From Gyromitra esculenta (lineage: Eukaryota; Ascomycota; Pezizomycetes; Pezizales; Discinaceae), in assembly GCA_038503075.1 (NCBI GenBank), contig JBCAML010000005.1:434001-498000 (forward strand): a DNA stretch of 64,000 nucleotides, written 5' to 3'. Numbering within the stretch: the stretch's first letter is position 1; every line of letters starts with the position of its first letter. The position numbers were made by a program, and so were the translations under genes. Shown here piece after piece: positions 1 through 11,200 of the stretch. The notes under the pieces are model-generated. The model did no database searches. It worked only from the letters and a program-made list of their open reading frames with translations, and had not been told where the DNA came from.

Positions 1-492
1 GGCGAAATATTCCATTTGCTACTCAAGCTTCGTTACCTATACCCTCTGTCTCGCTAAAACCGAAAGGGTGGCAAACAGTTGGTATCACACCTTGACAGTG
101 GCGAATTCACCAGGAAAAGGCTCTACATCACCTTTTATGGACTGGCTACATACCTCCAAATTCGACACCATCCCCCAAGTAGTTTCCTGTTTAAGAGTGT
201 GTGAAACGCGGGACATATCAAGGGATCTCATGAGAATTCGTTACGGTGGCGAGCCCTATCCCATTAGGTTCAGCTATCCCTTCGTTTGTTTTCAAGCACA
301 GGAGCTATTCCTAGAAGAGAGTCGAAAGGGTGAGATCACGCCGTGACAACCGCTCTATTGGCAGAATCCTCAGAGAAAAGGCCGTCACGACATCCCCTCT
401 GGCTGGTTTCTGCTGTTAATAGCCTCACTAAAAGTGCGTGAGGAACGGGACTGACTAAGGGATTTGAATTTCGGGGCTAGGGTTTCGGTACC

Positions 493-718
493 AGTATCCC
501 CTAGATCGCCAGGCCCGATCAAAATTTGGAGCACTAACCAGATATAGAAGGCATGATATGTTCTACACTGAGAATGGGTAGAGTTGGCATGTCTAGGTTT
601 CACAAGCGATCAGATAAGCTCATGCCGAAGTCTTTGATTTCTGGGTCGAACATATCATGCTTTCCACATCTGGTTAGTGCTTTAAAATTTAATCGAGCCT
701 GGCGGTCTAAGGGATACC
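493..718. repeat. Foldback element with ~70-bp inverted arms
   Basis: The left arm (493-563) and right arm (648-718) are reverse complements with scattered mismatches. Both contain the core GCACTAACCAGAT and the segment CATGATATGTTC, and both end outward in a TATCCC-type sequence. The 84-bp centre is unrelated. The mismatches are mostly transitions, as expected of an old or RIP-affected copy. No coding capacity is visible. It looks like a MITE or foldback element; its exact ends and target duplication are unclear. Confidence 0.7.
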
Positions 719-807
719 CCATTCGTAAAGCCTTGGCACCCCCAGCGTCTCGACTTACTAAGACATGAGAAATGAGAACTAAATGGCTTTGTAAGCTGGT
801 GATGAAA

Positions 808-1003
808 TACCGTAATATCTCAGCGATACCGGACAGGGCTGTGGGATAAAAGTAATTCCCGGATTGGCTGAATGCATGAAATTCACATCAGTGCTTGACT
901 TATGTATTTATTGGCCGTAATTGAGCTGCAATGCATATTCAGCCAGTCCGAAAAATTATTTTCATCTCATAGCCCTGTTCGGTATCGCTGAGCTATTACG
1001 GTA
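808..1003. mobile_element. TA-flanked MITE, family A copy 1
   Basis: Inverted arms of about 70 bp (810-877 and 931-1001) begin CCGTAATATCTCAGCGATACC on the left and the reverse complement of CCGTAATAGCTCAGCGATACC on the right. The element is bounded by TA on both sides (808-809 and 1002-1003), as expected for Tc1/mariner/pogo-type non-autonomous elements. The centre (878-930) has no coding potential. Its terminus closely resembles that of the element at 60247-60402, so I treat the two as one family. Confidence 0.75.
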
Positions 1004-2644
1004 TCGGGGATCGTACTAAAGCATAGCCAAATACATATGGCGGTCATGTTTTTTTGTTCTCGCGGAGTTGTGTTTATGAATGTAGCAAGCTACTTGTTCT
1101 GAAGAACTGAAAACCTTTCCTAGAGGTACAATGTGTGTGCTAACGAAGAGGTCTAGGCGATGAAATAGATGTTTGAGGATATAATTTTCTAACGCTGAAG
1201 ACAGTATACTGAAAGTGACATGCTTTGAGCTCGATCGAGTGCTGTAGGGTCAAGAAGCACAACACACGCGCACATAAATTTCACATAGCTAAGTGGAATC
1301 ATGGGCATAACTCTGGAGAAGGTGCGGGAGTCCAAGAGTACAGGAGTTAATAAAGGCGGCGTTTGTCTTGGGCAGATTCGCGCGGGAAAGTCGTATGTTA
1401 AAGTGTAACTGCACCTAGAAATAGTTGTGTAGGAAAGGTGTAGTAACTTGTATGTGAAAAGTTAATTTATGTATATGGGGGGAATTATAAGGAATGTATG
1501 CTTTGGGTCACTATGCATCTTTACCGACGCCTTTCCCAGCCCTAATAGACGGGAGGTGATAAACAATTACTTGCGTTAGGAATCGAACTCTTACTATTCA
1601 ATCTATCTAACATACACTCTTATCGCCTGCATTGTCGTTTCGTATAAACAATTGTCACTAAAACATACCTTGACGCGCTAAAAGAACTAAGTTGAAGGGA
1701 GTAGTGTGCTTAGAGAGGTTATCTGTTGATTTGCTAAGAAAGTCGTCGGGAAAAAAAATCAATTTGGGAGCGGATGCATCATAGGATGCATCTACATATG
1801 GGATCTCTTATTAATGCGTCGTTTTGTGCCTTTTGCACTTTATCTAAGAGAAGTGCGCATTGAGGCATTTCCACACCCCATAGATCCTGTGCAATGATGA
1901 GATTTTAAATTTTGGTGAAGCGAGAGTTAAGTCTAATCCTGAGCAGGTTTTCTTTGCTTGTCCCAGATATTGTCTCTATCTAATTTAATTCTCACCGCAT
2001 CATGCGCAGGAAACGGTACTGGAGATTCAGTAAGCATATAAATCCTCAAGTTTTACAGGCCGATCTACCGATCGAGTTTGGTATTCTGGCTTTTAATATC
2101 GAGCATCTGTTCCGGCAGCTGCCTAGAATCGATGTCGTACAAGGCTACGATCTAACTATCTAATGATGATTGCATACGCAGTATTCTGATATTCCATTTG
2201 TTTGTCTCTAGTTGGATATCAAGTTTAGGGTGTCTCATTTTAGGAGAGACACTGCATACGTATGCTAGCACCACATTCTCTCCTACCCTTTTGTTTTTCC
2301 TACAACTTAACCGTTCTCGTTTGGGGTCCAGTTTGCCACGATATGACTTTTACGCTGTCTTTTGGATCGAGTGAAAGCTAATGACTGTGAAATGCTACAT
2401 TAATTGAACTCAATTGCTTTTTCCCCGGCGTGAAACTAAAATAAGAGGCGAAATCGATGGATGATCGATATCGAGCGAACGGGTAGACTTTTATTACACT
2501 TAATTTTACCAACATCCAGCCCCCAATCCAACTAGGGACTCGCCTAGAGATAGATATTAGGGCGAAATTAGATGCGATATCACTTGTTTATCTATTGGCT
2601 CCTAATATGCAGGCGTTTAAATAAAGAGATACTATGGCGGAGAG

Positions 2645-3017
2645 ATACTGTATTATCTCGCCTATAGTGAACACGACCGACCGGGGGTTGTTGGCAACTG
2701 GTCTAGTTTTTGATAGGCCAAATCGACATTATCAAGCTAGCTTTTAACTTCAAGCAATGCTATTTGACAATATTGACTGAAGCACTGACTTCAAGTCCCC
2801 AAGTCCTTTACCAAATCTTCACCAAACCTTTCTCCTGTTTGTATATTACAACAGACAAAGCATCCATAAATTTTCGAGAATTTAAGAGCATTGATCTTCA
2901 TTCTGTTGTTGTCGAATTGATAGATTCAAACCCTAATCCTGAAAATTATATTCGAATATTGATTTGGTCTGAGCTACCCCCGGTCAGTCGTGTTCGCTAT
3001 AGGCGAGATAATACGTA
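2645..3017. mobile_element. TA-flanked TIR element of ~370 bp
   Basis: The left terminus, CTGTATTATCTCGCCTATAG from 2647, is repeated in inverted form at the right end (GGCGAGATAATACG, to 3015). Inverted similarity extends about 45 bp, through ACACGAC and GACCGGGGG. TA dinucleotides flank both ends. A 106-codon open frame lies inside but has no family resemblance and overlaps the right TIR, so I do not call a gene. This is a non-autonomous DNA transposon by structure. Confidence 0.7.
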
Positions 3018-3932
3018 TGCGGCTATATAATTGCGGGGTACTGGATACCTTCCCGTAAAAATTAGAAGCACTTCAGAGTAGTAAAGTGGATTGAGACACA
3101 CCAGACAACCGATCTGACAGCTTCATGATGTAGAATCATGGCAAGGGGTCCCCACCCCTTCTAGATATCTGAAGTCCTTCAAATCTCCAGGAGGGAAATG
3201 ATATGTCGTGGCAACCAGAAACAACGCCAGAAGAGAGGTTACCTATTCTAGCTCTACGGTCACAATTCTTCAAATAACGAGGTTTCTTTACAGGGTTATT
3301 CCTAGTATAGGCTTGTGTATTGGGAGATATCTGCTAATTTTCACGATTTTCCTGAGAGAAAGTATTATTAGTAATCATCGAACTCGGTGCTGTTGCTGTT
3401 AATACATCTAGAGTTTAGGTTTAGATTCTGGCTTTCGTTTGTCCAGATTTTACAGGAAGGCATCCACTTATGCATATATCTGCAAAACTCTTGACGATCG
3501 GATTAGCAACGTAATACAAGCTTGTGTTTACACGTTATCTCAAACTAGACGGCAGTTGACTTCTTCATGAAGGGGTGGGTTCACGAGATTGTCTAACTTC
3601 TGGTTGGGCACATATCTATCTCTCAGAAAGCCTTGCAAGATGGTACCGAGTGCGCAGCCTTTTGTGCTTGCATGTGATTGAGTTTGATGCACACGATGCT
3701 CGAGCGTTGCAGGGAAAAAAAAACACTTCAACCAAAAACCCGTCGGCCGACTGCCGTTCCATGAGGCAGAGATTTAGAAACCTGTTCAGACTGAAGTTAT
3801 TCTCGCTCATATGAGTGTCTTTAAAAGCTACCCCCATCCGCTTCGAAATCCACACTGCACTCTCATTTCTATCCATCATTAATCCTACCCTTAGCTCTCT
3901 TGGAAACCGATATCTCCACTCAGAAAAGAAAC

Positions 3933-6145
3933 ATGCCTTACGATTTAAGCGAAGACCTTGCGGATATTCGCGCTAGAATTTCAAAGCGTACAGTTCTTGA
4001 ACATATCGCTAAATCTATTGATGGAATTAGGGAGAAGGTGGGTCAGGAATATCCAGGTTACGACCCTTTTCCAGACGTACCATCCGGGCCCATTGATCCG
4101 CATCATCTCCCTAAAATACACACCGGTCCGCTTCGTCCCATTGAGTACCCCCCTCCTGTCCAGCCTCCCATTGAGCACCCCCCTCCCGTCCAACGTCCAA
4201 TCCACGAAGGGCCAAAGAAATTTTCGGTTGGTATTGTCGGTGCTGGGATGGCAGGGCTGTACACTGCCATGATACTTAAGAGTCTTAATATCAAGTACAC
4301 GATCTTAGAGGCTTCCGAAAGAATTGGAGGACGTGTTTACACTCATCGCTTTTTGGGGGATGATGGCCACCTGCACGATGGACAATATTACGATGTCGGC
4401 GCGATGAGGTTCCCGGATATGACCCTCATGAAAAGAACCTTCGATCTATTCAAGCGGCTGGATATCCAGAGAGATACCTCATCCACTCCGAAACAAGGAA
4501 CCTTGATTCCCTATCATTTCGACGGACCCAAAAATCCAAGATATTTCAATAACGTACTCATTCAGGGCGATGTTGGTACCGGTGAGGCTGATCCACATGG
4601 TGTCAGCGTTAGTAATGGGGGTAAAGTGCCCGACGAGTAAGCCAATATCCTTCAAACATATACCTTATTATATATAGCTGACTAGATTTTCCTCTTCATA
4701 AACTCAGGTTTGTAGCGAAAGGCGTTGAAAAAATTCTCGAAGATATCTTTGGGCCTTGGAAGATAGCATTTGTCGAGGACTTCGAGAAGACGTGGAAAAG
4801 GCTCATGGGCCTAGATGCCAAGGCAGTTTCAACTAGGCGTTATATGCTCAAACACCTAAAAGCCAACCCACGTGATAAGTAAGTCCCATATAAAACAATG
4901 AATAGGATTAAAATTCCTAATTTGTCTTTAGGAGGGAGCTTTACTACGTTACGAGCTGGTGCGAAACTATGGACCTGTAAGTCATTTTTCTAGCATTTGG
5001 GCATGTATTTATGGCATAGCTAATCATGGTTATGACAATTTAATACATATAGTGGAACTTTGCACTACGATTCGGCGTTCACTTCAATTTTGTTAGACTC
5101 CCTCGAGTTCGACTATCCCGTCACCCCTACGTCGACACGATCTGGATTCAAATCGGATAGATTCAAAGCAGGCGAAAACATATGGTGGTGTCTTAACGGA
5201 GGAGCAGATGTCTTGGCTGCAAAGATGACTGAAATAGTTGGCCACAAGAATATTCGGAAGGGGGAACGCGTGACAGCCATCAGCCGCAGCGATAATCTAA
5301 AGAACCCCACACCGATGCAAGTCAAAATCGCCAAAAGATTTAGTGGTGCAGTCGAAGAAATGGAATTTTCGCACGTCTTCACCACTACAACCACAGCATG
5401 TCTTCAGACCATGGATCTTCGTAAGGCTCAACTGAACTATGCTCAGAGAGAAGCCATTCGGTTGCTTCGTTATGACAACTCTGTCAAGCTTGGTATTAAG
5501 TTCACACGCAAATGGTGGATAGCGAAGGGAATTAAAAAAGGGGGTCTGGGAAAGACCGATAGACCTACTCGCGTCGTTGTTTACCCTTCGTATGCCCTCG
5601 GAGACCCGGTAGAGGAATCTGGCGTTCTACTCGCCTGTTACAATTGGTCGGTAGATGCTGCCCGTATCGGCAGTTTGAGGGGAGGAAATGATCCAACAGA
5701 CCAAAAAAAGATACTCGACGTTGTCATCCAAGACCTCGCTATAATGCATGATATTTTGCCAAAAAAGCTCTACAGTTGGGTTGATTCATACCATTTCCAT
5801 GACTGGTATGCCGACGAGTTTACAGTTGGAGCTTTCGGGATGTTTAGTCCAGGTCAATTTAGCTCATTCTTTACATATCTTAAAATGCCGGCTGGTGGTG
5901 GAAATCTGTTCTTTGTTGGGGAGCTCACTAGTATTTACCATGGATGGATTGTGGCGGCTTTGAACAGTGCGTATAGAGGTGTCCACCAGATGCTTGTGAA
6001 AGAGCAAGAAGTTGAATTGAGAGAGCAATTGGAGAGAGAATGGGGGAAGCTCGATAATGAGAACGATCTAGATCCGAAAGGGGCAGCTGGGTGGCTAGTT
6101 TATCTTGGGAGTTTAGCTAAAGATTATGGGGATGTTATTGATTGA
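3933..6145 (+). CDS. Flavin-containing amine oxidase, L-amino-acid-oxidase-like
   Basis: There are four exons: 3933-4636, 4708-4878, 4932-4976 and 5053-6145, joining in frame to 670 residues. An N-terminal FAD-binding motif, GIVGAGMAG, lies near residues 100-108. It is followed by the E-x-RIGGR region typical of amine oxidases, and near the C-terminus by FFVGELTSIYHGW, the C-terminal FAD/substrate segment of L-amino acid oxidases. The family oxidatively deaminates amino acids to keto acids, ammonia and hydrogen peroxide. There is no signal peptide or membrane segment, so a cytosolic or peroxisomal site is likely, though no clear PTS1 is seen (it ends DVID). Before the FAD domain is a proline-rich tract with PPPVQ-PIE repeats. 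The ATG at 3933 is the first in frame. Neighbours give no pathway context. The family call is firm; the substrate is unknown. Confidence 0.88.
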
Positions 6146-7995
6146 TTCCTATACGGTTGGTGGAGATTCTTAGTTAGGATAATTTCTTTTGGGTGCTCGG
6201 CCTCTGGGCAGCATGTATCGCAAATTGGTGTTCGTGGCATAGTGATCGGAAAAGATTGAAAAATCTAAAAGGCATTCTCTAACACTTGATTTAATTATGA
6301 GTTTTCTGATTGATTGAAGATTGCGCCTACTATATGAATCGAGTGATAATTAGTAATTTAAGCCGATACCTCATGCTAGGCTATTTATAGTGTAGAGAGT
6401 AGGTATCACTACCATAGTACTATGGGTGCAGGGGTAAATGACGAGAACTGTGGCACAGAAGTTGCTTTCGATGACAAGGAACACAAACCACTAGCCCGAT
6501 CATGGAATAGTAATAAATGCGCAATCAAGTTTTATTCTAAATACTATGTCAAATAGAAATTGATAACCGTACTGATGTTGAGGAAATATAAATGTTGAAA
6601 GGTCAGAGAAGATACGCCACAGTTCGTCATATTTACCCCTACGCCTGTAGTACATATACTGTATTGACTGGGAAAATACGACCCGGCGCTACCATGTGGC
6701 TTGCGTGCAGAAGGTACTTGAACTGGCTTCATAGCTATCCTTGGCTGTAAGTCTGAGTCTAAGCAGCAGTTAAAACCATAAACTAATTCAGTAAAAAGAG
6801 CGCAGGAAAAACTTATTTATACTACGTATGAGAAGAACGGGAAGATCCGTCAGTCCAACTAAGGATTAGTTTACGCCCGTCTCAAGAGATTGGCCGTGTG
6901 TGCATGCGCATGCATGGGAAGTGCCTACTGGTTACCAAAAGCTATGCCCTTGGATAGCTCAACCATGTATGCAACACGGTAATACAGAAATTCAAAAGAG
7001 TGGGGTAAATCACAGTAAGAGAAGTAGATAGAGCTATTACGATACCTATTAACATGGTAAATGCTGAAGTAGAGGCGGGATATGACCTGTTGGTCAGTTC
7101 GTGGATTGCCAACTCTATGCATAGATTGCGCATGGATATCTTATCATAACATACAAGCTTAGAGGTCCCAAGCAGATAAGCGTTGAACACTGTCTAGACG
7201 ATAGGCTACATCTAGTCACGCAGTGGCTCGAGTTGCTTTTTGAAAGTTGGACTTTCAAGACAGATTGTGAAACAAAGCTGAATAATGCAGCTTTCTCCTT
7301 AATAACTCCATAGAACGAATTAATATACCCGGACAGGTTCCTTATGTAAGAAGAGAAGCACTTCTACGTCTCGCATAAATCTACGGTGACCTTTGAGTAT
7401 TGTCAGAAATCTCATAGCTATATATACGAGTACGTGTAAGTATAGATACGTAGTCATATGAAATCACTCGTTCAATTGCCAGAAATCATTTTTGGAAAAA
7501 TACTAGTATGCATAGACTTTAGACCCTTCGCCAACGATCTAGATTGGGGACGTATATCTTCAAAACTGATAGCTAAATACTACTCAGATCTACCGGCCTC
7601 CCTGTCGCTCCCAATATACTGGAGCGAGCAAAGGCCTTGCACGTTCATACCGACTCAATATTTACTTTCACAATAAAACACCAAATATTTATACGGACAA
7701 TCTAAGTAACTAATCCCTAAAAGCACGCGTAAAAATTCGAAGATATCCATGTTTGCGGGCTCACCAGCCGTAAATTCCTCTAGAAACACCGACACCGACA
7801 CAAACTCTTACAATTCCCTTCTATCCTTTCTCTCGCCTCCAGCACAAATCTTCCCACCTACCTCTCAAGATTTGTAGAAACATACAGCAACCAAACAACC
7901 ACCAAATCGCGCTAACATACAAACCGTTAAACGAATTCCTCCACTCTCCAACCCAACCTCTTTACTATCAGAAATCACCTCTCGAAAACGCTGAG
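6146..7995. other. Intergenic stretch with one degraded MITE
   Basis: No gene is supported here. Open frames on the minus strand around 6.9-7.2 kb lack any family resemblance. The only structure I can support is the inverted-repeat element at 6410-6663. The last ~250 bases are rich in CAAC and CT, as expected of a fungal 5' leader for the small gene at 7996. Confidence 0.55.
6410..6663. mobile_element. Degraded TA-flanked MITE
   Basis: The segment GGGGTAAAT-GACG-GAACTGTGGC (about 6431-6454) recurs inverted as GCCACAGTTCGTCATATTTACCCC (6616-6639). The outer parts of the arms are only partly conserved. TA dinucleotides stand at both outer edges (6410-6411 and 6662-6663). There is no coding potential. 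I infer an old non-autonomous element. Confidence 0.55.
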
Positions 7996-8220
7996 ATGTT
8001 CATCGAAATGATTACTCGCCAAGAACAGCGCGCAGAGGCAAAAGCGAGAGTAGACGATGTTGGATGGGATCTAGATCTTGAGTCTGCGGCATGGACGGGC
8101 TTCACTAGCTTGGATGAAGATGAGTGTGAGGAAGCAGAAGAACTGATGCGTATGACAACGCCCTGGGGCTTTATAGCTCAGGTGTTTTGGAAGATAACAA
8201 AAAAGTTACGGAGGCTATAA
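7996..8220 (+). CDS. Small orphan protein, 74 aa
   Basis: An ATG-started frame of 74 codons follows a CAAC/CT-rich leader of the kind seen before fungal genes. The protein has an acidic centre (SLDEDECEEAEEL) and a basic C-terminal end (WKITKKLRRL), giving a strongly polarised charge. There is no signal peptide, membrane segment or recognisable domain. It lies alone between the amine oxidase and a tRNA. It could be a real lineage-specific gene or the last exon of something longer; I cannot tell without transcripts. Confidence 0.4.
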   Translation: MFIEMITRQEQRAEAKARVDDVGWDLDLESAAWTGFTSLDEDECEEAEELMRMTTPWGFIAQVFWKITKKLRRL

Positions 8221-8481
8221 TTCACATGTTTATTCCTATGCTTCGATCGATTTGATGTCTTTTAGGAGGAGGGAGGCGGCGAGCTGCTTACCATTGGGGG
8301 GGGTATTACGGTAGTAAACACAGAAGTCTGTTTCGGATCTATCTGTAGAGGGAGCGATTTGAACTAAATAAAATTAGTAACAAATAGGTTTCTCATACCT
8401 AAAGATATCTCAAGTGAAAAGAAAAAGAAAAAAAAAGAAACTTGTGCACTGTGACATACCATCATCACAAGGTACAAAGAT

Positions 8482-8596
8482 TGGTTCTAGAGGGGGTCGA
8501 ACCCTCGACCTTGGCGTAATCATCGCTGACACACGATCCGAAGGAAAGAATGCCATGATATTAGCACCACGCGCTAACCAACTGAGCCATGGAACC
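8482..8596 (-). tRNA. tRNA-Ile (anticodon AAT) with a 41-nt intron
   Basis: Read on the minus strand, the gene runs from the acceptor GGTTCCA through the D-arm GCTCAGTTGGTTAGCGC and the anticodon arm TGGTG-CTAATA. A 41-nt intron (8518-8558) begins one base after the anticodon. The 3' half is A-CGCCA, variable AGGTC, T-arm GAGGG-TTCGACC-CCCTC, and acceptor TAGAACC plus discriminator A. The anticodon stem closes with one T-G pair. The acceptor has a single C-A mismatch at the sixth pair. The loop CTAATAA and the D-arm match fungal tRNA-Ile(AAT). Confidence 0.85.
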
Positions 8597-9323
8597 GATA
8601 TTGTTAGCAAAAGCGGGGCTTCTATGAACCTAATAAGTTGAATAGGACTAAGTCCGCCAAATCTCTAGTGTAGATGGAGAGATGTACAGTTTAGCTAGTT
8701 TTTTTTTTTTTGGAGGTTGGAGTAGAATAATTCGATTGATATGATTTGGAGTAATTTCCTGTAGATGAAATAATTAGTGTTGGGAGGAGGTCTAGGTTGC
8801 TGAAACCGAGTGATGGAATGTGCTTAGCGCTACCTAGTCGGACGGTTACGATTCAAAGCATGCTACTCAACTAGAACCAGAGAAACTAGATATCGATTCG
8901 TAAAGACGCATTGCTACGGGAAGGGGTATTCCTGGCGCATCGGGGTCCCCACTAAACTGACATTCCGATCTCTTGAAACCAATGAGTACACTATTTAGGC
9001 TCTACTCCTCATTCTCCAGGATTCCTAGAGCTTGAATTCTATAACAATACGCTACCACTAAGCCCTACGTAAGCAAATAGCATAAAGTACGGTAGCGGGC
9101 GTGTCTATATTTGGTTCTTTCATGAGGATGGCTGCCGTTAATTATTGCTAAACGCAAACGTTTCCAGAATATTCGTGGCTTGTCACATTCACATCAACTA
9201 CATGTATCCATACCTACCAGGGCCTGTCTCCGGCGTTTACCGCATTCCTTGCTTGTGGGTTCCAGGAGTCGGGCTCCTATTTTTCTTTCCCGGGACTTGC
9301 CATGTGGCTATGCCGCAGGGGAA

Positions 9324-9417
9324 TACTCGAGGGAAATTTAAGTATTCGGATGCCAAGATACCAAAAGCCTTAGTCTAGAGTTTCTTGGCGTCCGAATACT
9401 TGAATTTATCTCGAGTA
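9324..9417. mobile_element. TA-flanked 90-bp hairpin MITE
   Basis: Arms of about 36 bp (from 9326 and to 9415) start with CTCGAG and share AAGTATTCGG and GCCAAGA in inverted orientation, with a few mismatches. They are separated by about 20 bp. The structure is bounded by TA on both sides (9324-9325 and 9416-9417). The size and flanks fit a very short non-autonomous Tc1/mariner-like element. Confidence 0.65.
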
Positions 9418-9949
9418 CCGTAGGTTTGGTTGAAATTTGTTATGAAATTTGTGAATGCGGGAATTGCGGGAATTGCTGCGGGGAGACGAGCGGAAGGGGA
9501 AATGATTTTGGGAAGAGGTTTTATGCCCCGTGGGATGGGGTTAGCCTTGATAACCAGTAACTGAATTTCTCTAATTTTCTGGGGGCGGCTGTTCGTTTCC
9601 TCCCCACGCCACGCCAATCCCCTTCCGCATCCTGACAGGCCGCCCGACTAGTGCTCTTCACCGCAGCGGTAAAAGTTGTCATATCGCATCTATATCTTCA
9701 AACGTGGTAGATCAGATACCCGTATCCAATGTACAATTTCCTTAAATTCTTCCTGATGAGAACAAGCAAGCTTTCTCGGGAACTTATTGCTATTTGGTCC
9801 ATCCCCCGCTCTAGGGATAACCTATATGCCTGTCTACCGTATGTTGAATCACCCATAGTGTATGGCAAGGGCTCAGACGACAGTGCTCGGACGCGCTAGC
9901 CAGACTCAGGCTAGCGGGATGAGAGCAGGGCGCACGGACTGCGGTACTC

Positions 9950-10085
9950 GTGGTCCAGGACAAGAGCCTGGAAACATGGGTGGTGGATTTGTATGGCGAA
10001 ATATCCGTGCACCACTCCATAGCATACAAAGCCACACACCCCATGTTTTCAGGTTCTTATCCTGGACTGCGAGCACAGCAAGTAT
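9950..10085. repeat. Inverted repeat, family B copy 1
   Basis: The left arm contains GGTCCAGGACAAGAGCCTGG followed by AAACATGGG. The right arm contains its inverted counterpart, CCCCATGTTTTCAGG then TTCTTATCCTGGAC. The arms are about 55 bp and the loop about 20 bp. The right arm, beginning AGCATACAAAGCCACA, is clearly related to sequence at 56703-56760, so this is a dispersed repeat. Ends could not be fixed. Confidence 0.65.
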
Positions 10086-11200
10086 CACCTCGCCTCCAAG
10101 TGTCACATATCAGTGCGAATGTCTCAGCGATGTCTCCTGGCCGGGGAGACTTCGGGTGTTGATAGCGGGGCGCGGGGATGGAAAGGAGGAAAATGCGAGA
10201 CATGAACAAGGCTGGAGAAGAAGAAGAGAGGAGGAGCACGCATATCGTATGAATTAAGTATGATACCTTACTGTGTTGTATCCAACAGGCACAAGAGGTG
10301 CAGAATAATACAGTTGGATGTTGGTGAATTTGTAACCATTCTTCATGTGCAACCCACTCTTCAAGTGCGGTATTTGGGGATTTCCACCTCGAACCAGGTA
10401 ACACCTGCAGGCACTTGTTGATACAGAGAAGAGCGAGCGTGCTGTTTCTCCCTCTGATGGATGAGATTTGTCCTCCATCGGTGCTAAGGATCAGGGTCTG
10501 AGTGCCACCACACCGCCATCGAATCGGCTGGAAGAGTCGATTTTTCCGCTGATGAGAAAAGGGAGAAAGACAATCAGAAGCACTTTTTTGATCCTCTATT
10601 TCTTTGGATCGGGAAGGGGGTGGATGTTCTGATGCGTGCATATAGTATTTTTCTCCCTCTATTTTTTCTTGACTTCACGATCAGCAGCAGCGACGTATAC
10701 GTAGAGTAGATACATGTAGGATTGTAAATGGGTCTGTTGCGCAGGTTTTGTTCCGTATTATTCATTTTCACCGTCCGTTTTCTTTCACTTCTGTTATTGT
10801 ATGTTACGTGGATGTGGGTACAGTGTACAGTTATGTGTGTGTCTAGTCGGGCTTAGTGTGGCCAGCCCCTCGTCTGTCTAGTTGCCTTCTCTCTTCTTCC
10901 CTTCCTCCCAACCAACAACACACGACCTCCCCCCTCTCTGTTCTTGCCCATAACTTCGTCACTATCACAACAACAAATCATCTGTTTCCACACCTCTACA
11001 TCCCTTTCCATTGTCCATCAAGGTATCTTCAATATTCCATCACCCTGCTTATTTACTGGGTTGAGCAGCCAGCCATCATCAGTAAATACATCACCACTCA
11101 GGCGTCTTGCTTTGGTCTTCGTCCTGTAACATTGCCTTACTACTCTCACACGACAACTAGTGAGAGAAAGGGAAACGGATAAAAATCAACTCTCCCAATC

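Larger units (their letters stand above)
1..3932. other. Gene-poor 5' flank with three inverted-repeat elements
   Basis: I see no convincing gene in the first 3.9 kb. Open frames here are short, mostly lack an ATG in a plausible context, and match no family I recognise. The stretch is AT-leaning and contains three separate inverted-repeat elements, listed individually. The last ~100 bases before 3933 would be the leader and promoter of the amine oxidase gene. Confidence 0.6.
8597..11200. other. Intergenic stretch with two inverted-repeat elements and the FWD-1 promoter
   Basis: No gene is supported between the tRNA and 11201. Two inverted-repeat structures are present (9324-9417 and ~9950-10085). 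From about 10860 the sequence becomes pyrimidine-rich with CAAC motifs, as expected of the promoter and long 5' leader of the F-box gene. A 194-codon minus-strand frame at 10057-10641 overlaps the repeat and has no family resemblance. Confidence 0.55.

Noticed and set aside
2710..3030. 106-codon open frame
   Set aside because: It lies within and overlaps the right end of a TIR element, starts in no recognisable context and resembles no family.
9005..9075. tRNA-like sequence on the minus strand (GGGCTTAGTGGTAGCG, A-box-like)
   Set aside because: The T-arm and acceptor do not pair properly and the B-box is weak. At best it is a decayed tRNA fragment.
10057..10641. 194-codon minus-strand frame
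   Set aside because: It overlaps the family B inverted repeat, has no family resemblance and no leader.
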